Shown here piece after piece: positions 5,685 to 9,253 of a stretch of DNA of 9,253 nt. Each line of letters begins with the position of its first letter. Position 1 is the stretch's first letter. Source of the DNA: Candidatus Kaiserbacteria bacterium (GTDB lineage Bacteria; Patescibacteria; Paceibacteria; UBA9973; UBA2100). The DNA lies in NCBI GenBank assembly GCA_002401495.1, contig NVTG01000043.1, forward strand, positions 1-9,253, in the 5' to 3' direction. Made by a program: the position numbers and the translations under genes. The notes below the pieces were generated by a model that worked only from the letters and a program-made list of their open reading frames with translations, did no database searches and was not told where the DNA came from.

Positions 5685-5713
5685 GAGCCCAATAATAGCT
5701 TAAAACATTAATT

Positions 5714-6907
5714 ATGATGAAAGCAGGCGTAGGAATAGGTTCAGGAGACGATTCTCACAAAGTTGGTGTTGAGGCGGCTCTGCAAGCAAAGGAAGAACTT
5801 GGTGGCGGAGAGGCAAAATTAGCCATCGTCCTTTCTTCAGTTGAATATGATCAAGAAGAAATGCTTAAAGGGGTTCGCTCAATTACAGGCGACACTCTTT
5901 TAGTAGGCTCATCTACCGCAGGAGAGATTACAACTAATGGTCCGGCTGACCGTCACTCAGTAGTTGTTATGTTAATTTCTTCAGACACAGTTAACTTCTG
6001 GGCAGGAATTGGAGAAGGAATAGCAGAAGACGCAATTGCTGCTGGGAAAAAAGTAGGAGACTCAGTTAAAGAACAGGCAACAGAAGAATTAAAGTCCTTT
6101 ATGATGTTTCCAGACGTGTTAGTTGGGAACGGTGCAGACATTGTAAGAGGGGCACTACAGTCCCTTGGAGAACACTTCCCACTAGTCGGAGGTGCCTCAG
6201 GAGATGATTTTAGATTTGAAAAAACATACCAATATCTAAACGATAAGGTGTATTCAGGAACTGTAGTTGGAGTTGGTCTTTCAGGGGAATTTAAATTTGG
6301 TATCGGAGTAAAGCACGGATGGGTTCCAATTGGACTACCAAAGAAAGTAACTAGAGCTGAAGGTTCTGTTCTACACGAGCTCGATGGAGAACCTGCAATT
6401 AAGGTATACGAAGATTACTTCGGAGAAGAAGAAGCTAAAGTATTGAAGGAAAAAACTCTAGCGCAACTGGCGATCACTTACCCGTTGGGTATGAAAGTAG
6501 CAGGAAGTGATGAAATGCTCATTCGAGATCCTATAACAGTAGATGAAAACGGTTCAATTACTTGTGCCGCCGAGATTCCTGAAGGGTCTGAAATTCAGTT
6601 GATGTTGGGCTCCCGAGAAGAGGCTGTTAAGGTAGCTGAAATTGCAGCAGAAAACGCAGTTGAGCAACTGGACGGTGAAAAACCAAGCGCCGTTATAATC
6701 TTCAACTGTATTGCAAGAAGTAAACTCTTTGGAGAGAGAAAAGGCGAGGAGATTACAGCTATTCAAAAGGCGGTGGGGGCTAACACACCACTTATTGGAT
6801 TCTATACATACGGAGAACAAGCTCCATTAGGAGGAGAAGTTAGGAACATTGAAAAATGTAATCCAGCTTTCCATAACGAGACTGTTGTTATTCTAGCTCT
6901 TGCGTAG
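5714..6907 (+). CDS. FIST-domain sensor protein
   Basis: FIST (F-box and intracellular signal transduction) proteins are predicted small-ligand sensors that often precede or are fused to histidine kinases, guanylate cyclase-type or chemotaxis output domains. This 397-aa protein is essentially FIST_N plus FIST_C. FIST_N signatures are LVGSSTAGEI (63-72), VGNGADIVRGAL (137-148), PLVGGASGDD (156-165) and HGWVPIG (201-207). FIST_C runs from about 225 and includes AITYPLGM (253-260) and the terminal GFYTYGEQAPLGG (362-374) and FHNETVV (386-392). No membrane helix or signal peptide is seen, so it acts in the cytosol. The start could be ATG 5714 or 5717; neither has a Shine-Dalgarno site. The kinase gene begins 3 nt after the stop codon, making FIST the obvious candidate input for that kinase. 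The ligand is unknown. Confidence 0.95.
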   Translation: MMKAGVGIGSGDDSHKVGVEAALQAKEELGGGEAKLAIVLSSVEYDQEEMLKGVRSITGDTLLVGSSTAGEITTNGPADRHSVVVMLISSDTVNFWAGIGEGIAEDAIAAGKKVGDSVKEQATEELKSFMMFPDVLVGNGADIVRGALQSLGEHFPLVGGASGDDFRFEKTYQYLNDKVYSGTVVGVGLSGEFKFGIGVKHGWVPIGLPKKVTRAEGSVLHELDGEPAIKVYEDYFGEEEAKVLKEKTLAQLAITYPLGMKVAGSDEMLIRDPITVDENGSITCAAEIPEGSEIQLMLGSREEAVKVAEIAAENAVEQLDGEKPSAVIIFNCIARSKLFGERKGEEITAIQKAVGANTPLIGFYTYGEQAPLGGEVRNIEKCNPAFHNETVVILALA

Positions 6908-6910
6908 AAC

Positions 6911-7732
6911 ATGGATGAGAGGGATGCGAAAATAGCGAAGCTAGAAGAGCTTCTAAAGAATCAAGAGGTAAGCGCTAAGATGTTAATTCGAAGAGATCTA
7001 GAGTTAAATCGCGCCTACGCAAAGCTTGAAGAATTAGGACAGTTAAAGTCTGACTTTGTTTCAGTGGTAGCCCACCAACTAAGAACACCACTTTCGGTTA
7101 CAAAGTGGTCTTTGGACATGTTGTGGGAGATTAGTAAAAAGACCCTAACGCCTGATGAGGTCCGGGTACTTCTTCGCGGAAAAGAGAGTAACGAGAGGAT
7201 GATTAGATTAGTGGATAATCTTTTGAATGTTGATCTACACGAAGTAGGCAAGGTTCAGTATTCGTTTAATTCAATGTCGTTAATTGAACAGACAGAATCT
7301 GTTGTGGAACAGTTAATGCCTGTTGCAACCAAGAGAAATATCACCCTGACTTTAACAAGTGAGGAGGGAATACCAAATATTAACGGAGATGATGAAAAAC
7401 TCAGTTCAGTTATTCAAAATCTTATAGAAAATGCACTCAAGTACACGCCAAAAGGAGGTAGTGTGAGTGTGGAAGTAATTAAGAAAGAAGAAAAGGTTGT
7501 AGTCTCTGTAAAAGATACAGGAATTGGAATTCCCAAAGCGGAAAAAGACCAATTGTTTAAAAAGTTTTACCGTGGAGAAAATGCAATCAAAACTATTACA
7601 GAAGGTTCGGGATTAGGTTTGTTTATTGCACAGAAAATTATAAGACGTCATGGTGGGAAAATATGGTTTGAAAGTGAAGTGGGAAATGGCGCAACTTTCT
7701 ATTTCACAATTCCTTTAGAAAGTATAAAATAA
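6911..7732 (+). CDS. Soluble sensor histidine kinase lacking its own sensor domain
   Basis: This is a HisKA plus HATPase_c kinase that autophosphorylates on histidine and passes the phosphate to a receiver. Of 273 aa, residues 1-47 form a charged helical or coiled-coil segment. The H-box VVAHQLRTPLS has its phospho-acceptor at His55. The N-box lies at Asn170-Asn174 (NLIENALKYTP), the G1 box is DTGIGI (202-207), the F-box is around Phe216 and Phe219, and the G2 box is GSGLGLF (232-238). All catalytic boxes are intact. There is no membrane helix and no PAS, GAF or HAMP domain, so sensing must come from a partner. The FIST gene ends 3 nt upstream and the response regulator gene starts 5 nt downstream. 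Many FIST proteins are fused to kinases; here the two parts are separate genes. Confidence 0.96.
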   Translation: MDERDAKIAKLEELLKNQEVSAKMLIRRDLELNRAYAKLEELGQLKSDFVSVVAHQLRTPLSVTKWSLDMLWEISKKTLTPDEVRVLLRGKESNERMIRLVDNLLNVDLHEVGKVQYSFNSMSLIEQTESVVEQLMPVATKRNITLTLTSEEGIPNINGDDEKLSSVIQNLIENALKYTPKGGSVSVEVIKKEEKVVVSVKDTGIGIPKAEKDQLFKKFYRGENAIKTITEGSGLGLFIAQKIIRRHGGKIWFESEVGNGATFYFTIPLESIK

Positions 7733-7737
7733 TAAGT

Positions 7738-8115
7738 ATGGATAATAAAATTAATTTGCTAGTAGTTGAGGATGAACCGTTTTTGAGAGATCTTCTCTTG
7801 ATGAAGTTCAAGCAAGAAGAGATAGAAGTTAAGTACGCAGCTGACGGCGAGAGTGCCTTAGAGGCCGCAAAGGAAAGTACTCCAGATGCGATTCTTTTAG
7901 ACTTGGTCCTTCCAGGCATGAGTGGATTTGATGTATTGGATAAATTGAAAGAACAAGATGAAACTAAAGATATACCAGTAATAATTCTCTCTAATCTAGG
8001 ACAAGAAGCAGATATTGCAAAATGTAAGGAGAAAGGAGCGGTTGATGTTTTGATTAAGGCACACTCTAGTCCTTCGGCTATAATTAAAAAAGTTAGAGAA
8101 ATTATTGAGGCCTAA
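7738..8115 (+). CDS. Single-domain response regulator (CheY-like receiver)
   Basis: This stand-alone receiver domain of 125 aa has the complete phosphorylation site: acidic pair Glu11-Asp12 with Glu13, phospho-acceptor Asp55 in LLDLVLPGMSG, switch Ser85 in IILSNLG, and Lys107 in LIKAH. The Lys is followed by Ala rather than the usual Pro, a variant I associate with receivers of CPR bacteria. No output domain is attached, so it must act by binding a partner or relay phosphate onward. It lies 5 nt after the kinase gene, its presumed phosphodonor, and 1 nt before the SpoIIAA-like gene, its possible target. No Shine-Dalgarno site is visible. Confidence 0.96.
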   Translation: MDNKINLLVVEDEPFLRDLLLMKFKQEEIEVKYAADGESALEAAKESTPDAILLDLVLPGMSGFDVLDKLKEQDETKDIPVIILSNLGQEADIAKCKEKGAVDVLIKAHSSPSAIIKKVREIIEA

Positions 8116-8116
8116 T

Positions 8117-8527
8117 ATGCAAAATGATGAAGAGCTGAAAGCGACGTTAGATATTTCCGAGAACGATGGAGTGATTTTTGTTAATTTTCTTAAACAGGTA
8201 GTAGATCCTGATGAAAATGTTAGGCGATCACAATTTGCTGTCGACGGAGTGTTTGAGATTTTAGACACAGATCCCGAAAAGAAGTTTAAAATTTTGGTAG
8301 ACATGTCCTTGATGGGAGAGAGTCACATACCTATGCAGGCTCATAAAATCTACCTTTCAGCTTTAAAAAAAGAACAGGTTAGAAAAGTCGCAATTGTTGG
8401 AGATTTTAAGGCTCAATTAAAAGTACTTTCGTTTATTACCCCATTCATTGTTGGAGAAGGGAAAAAGGTCGTTTGGTTCCCTAATAAGGCTGAAGCAATG
8501 TTGTGGTTTGAAAAAGTAGAGTTATAA
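8117..8527 (+). CDS. SpoIIAA/STAS-like protein
   Basis: This 136-aa soluble alpha/beta protein looks like the SpoIIAA-like/STAS-SEC14 fold (PF11964 type). It has an N-terminal hairpin with ENDGVIFVNFL (15-25), a strand FKILVDMS (57-64), a helix HKIYLSALKKEQV (76-88), a strand KVAIVGD (90-96) and the family-typical ending VVWFPNKAEAMLWF (118-131), which matches the 'vrfF...eeAl~WL' close of this group. The conserved phospho-serine of anti-anti-sigma factors is not evident, so classical SpoIIAA phosphorylation is doubtful. An in-frame TTG at 8105 would overlap the response regulator gene. I prefer the ATG at 8117, which has a GAGG six bases upstream and follows the previous stop by 1 nt. The fold assignment comes from pattern recognition only. 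Confidence 0.72.
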   Translation: MQNDEELKATLDISENDGVIFVNFLKQVVDPDENVRRSQFAVDGVFEILDTDPEKKFKILVDMSLMGESHIPMQAHKIYLSALKKEQVRKVAIVGDFKAQLKVLSFITPFIVGEGKKVVWFPNKAEAMLWFEKVEL

Positions 8528-8536
8528 TAAAAATAT

Positions 8537-8599
8537 ATGGCAAAAGGACAAGATAGAAAAAAAGAGAAGAAGAAGCCCAAGAAAGATAAGAAGAAATAA
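8537..8599 (+). CDS. Lysine-rich 20-aa micro-ORF
   Basis: ATG at 8537 opens a 20-codon frame ending TAA at 8597-8599: MAKGQDRKKEKKKPKKDKKK. Eleven of the residues are Lys and one is Arg, against three acidic residues, so the net charge is about +9. It lies 9 nt after the SpoIIAA-like gene and the terminator stem begins directly after its stop codon, so it would be the last cistron of the FIST-kinase operon. The MAKGQDxKKExKKPKK pattern resembles small lysine-rich proteins I have seen annotated elsewhere, but that is memory, not a search result. There is no Shine-Dalgarno site. The short length and A-rich composition mean it could be chance. Confidence 0.5.
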   Translation: MAKGQDRKKEKKKPKKDKKK

Positions 8600-8627
8600 C
8601 AAAAACCCGCTTTTAAGCGGGTTTTTG
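8600..8627. terminator. Bidirectional terminator between convergent genes
   Basis: This is a near-perfect palindrome: CAAAAACCCGC plus TT (8600-8612) pairs with its complement at 8615-8627. The GC core ACCCGC/GCGGGT is flanked by A5 on one side and T5 on the other, so each strand shows a stem followed by a T run. It closes the FIST-kinase operon on the plus strand and the exported-protein gene on the minus strand. Confidence 0.92.
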
Positions 8628-8644
8628 TTTCCTAGGCGAGGAAA

Positions 8645-9184
8645 TTATTTTCTATGCTTCTTGTTGAAACCAAGTTCTTTCATGATTTCCTTCGCTCCTT
8701 CATGGTCTCCAGCTTCACGAAGCTGAGTAGCAAGAACGAGTTTGTTGAACGTATCAACTGTTGATTCTCTTGGTGAGTTTGCAACAGCCAGTGCCCATGC
8801 GTCGTAGTCGTTGTTTTCCACTGCGGTGTGTGCTGCCTCACGCACTGCCTTCATTCCTTCTCTTTTTGCTATCTTTTCGTCGGCTTCTGCTTGAGTAAGT
8901 CTTCCACTTTCTACGGCTTGAGCTAATCGCTCTTGCATACGTTGTTCGTGTGCTGCTTTGATATCTTCACGATCGATTCCTGCTGCTTCGAATATTTCTC
9001 GTGGTTTTTCACCATTTTGTACTCGAGTTTTGAAATCATCAACGGATATTCCTAATAGAGTAGCTGCGACTTCTGCGTGACCTTTACCTTTATGTTCAGA
9101 TGCCACCGTAATTCCTGCTCCTGCTGTTGTAGCAAGACCGATTGCGATCATTCCTACTGCAATATGTTTTTTACTTATTTTCAT
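8645..9184 (-). CDS. Small exported alpha-helical protein
   Basis: This 179-aa protein has a clear signal peptide: a basic start MKISKKH, a hydrophobic core (about 8-27) and a likely cleavage near VAS-E (29/30). The mature part is charged and almost all helical. Residues 38-110 follow a pattern seen in many small exported proteins: AATLLGISVDDFKTRVQNG, PREIFEAAGIDREDI, then RLAQAVESGRLTQAEADEKI. The C-terminal third has NNDYDAWALAVANS and LREAGDHEGAKEIMKELGF, a motif I associate with Parcubacteria cell-surface or periplasmic proteins. Function is unknown. There is no lipobox and no other membrane helix, so it is probably released outside the membrane. Its leader (9185-9253) is A/T-rich with no Shine-Dalgarno site and contains an inverted repeat. 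It converges with the signalling operon at a shared terminator. Confidence 0.85.
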   Translation of the reverse strand: MKISKKHIAVGMIAIGLATTAGAGITVASEHKGKGHAEVAATLLGISVDDFKTRVQNGEKPREIFEAAGIDREDIKAAHEQRMQERLAQAVESGRLTQAEADEKIAKREGMKAVREAAHTAVENNDYDAWALAVANSPRESTVDTFNKLVLATQLREAGDHEGAKEIMKELGFNKKHRK

Positions 9185-9213
9185 TTTATTTAGTTAATTG
9201 TTGTCTAGACATT

Positions 9214-9235
9214 GAACAGATCTAATGTGCTGTTC
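9214..9235. promoter_or_regulatory. Operator-like inverted repeat upstream of the exported-protein gene
   Basis: GAACAG (9214-9219) and CTGTTC (9230-9235) form a 6-bp inverted repeat with a 10-bp spacer, 30 bp upstream of the ATG at 9184. On the minus strand it lies between a weak TTAGAA and a weak TTCAAT (16 bp apart), a position where a repressor could block a promoter. The promoter elements are poor, so this is tentative. Confidence 0.3.
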
Positions 9236-9253
9236 TAACTACTATTACACGAG

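Noticed and set aside
9214..9235. LexA/SOS box
   Set aside because: The half-site spacing (10 bp) and orientation do not fit GAAC-N4-GTTC or CTGT-N8-ACAG.
1..9253. TGA recoding as glycine, as in some CPR lineages
   Set aside because: All genes read through normally with TAA or TAG stops, and no conserved motif contains an in-frame TGA.
1..9253. CRISPR arrays, insertion sequences, tRNA or rRNA genes
   Set aside because: No spaced direct repeats, transposase motifs, terminal inverted repeats or cloverleaf-type sequences were found by eye.

Overview
The window reads as a low-GC bacterial chromosome segment, most likely from a Candidate Phyla Radiation (Patescibacteria) genome and probably a Parcubacteria-type lineage. 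This placement is an inference. It rests on compact genes with very few recognisable Shine-Dalgarno sites, several promoters that put the transcription start at or next to the ATG, and signalling proteins whose motifs (AHQLRTPLS in the kinase, LSNLGQ and IKAH in the response regulator) match the type I associate with that group. All genes end in TAA or TAG and no in-frame TGA is needed, so the standard bacterial code fits.

Layout. Positions 1-123 are non-coding and end in a strong intrinsic terminator that follows two smaller hairpins. A short M15-family (VanY-like) D,D-carboxypeptidase follows on the plus strand (191-616); its 5' end looks damaged. From 606 to 3442 all genes are on the minus strand. 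In transcription order they are an AI-2E family membrane transporter, a 77-aa hypothetical, the translation operon infC-rpmI-rplT with its own promoter and terminator, and an acidic 101-aa hypothetical with its own promoter. A 33-bp divergent promoter region (3443-3475) separates the transporter from a plus-strand pair: a membrane protein resembling DUF4349 and an unrecognised 162-aa protein. A LOG-family (TIGR00730-like) nucleotide phosphoribohydrolase homologue lies convergently on the minus strand (4993-5670).

The most interesting block is 5714-8599 on the plus strand. It is a tight cassette of a FIST-domain sensor protein, a soluble histidine kinase with no sensor domain, a single-domain response regulator and a SpoIIAA/STAS-like protein. 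A 20-residue lysine-rich micro-ORF comes last, and a perfect bidirectional terminator closes the block. Gaps between genes are 1 to 9 nt, so the genes are probably co-transcribed. The simplest reading is that cytosolic FIST supplies the sensing that the kinase lacks, the kinase phosphorylates the stand-alone receiver, and the SpoIIAA-like protein is an output or partner module. No DNA-binding output domain is present.

The window ends with a minus-strand gene for a small exported helical protein (8645-9184). Its upstream region carries an operator-like inverted repeat.
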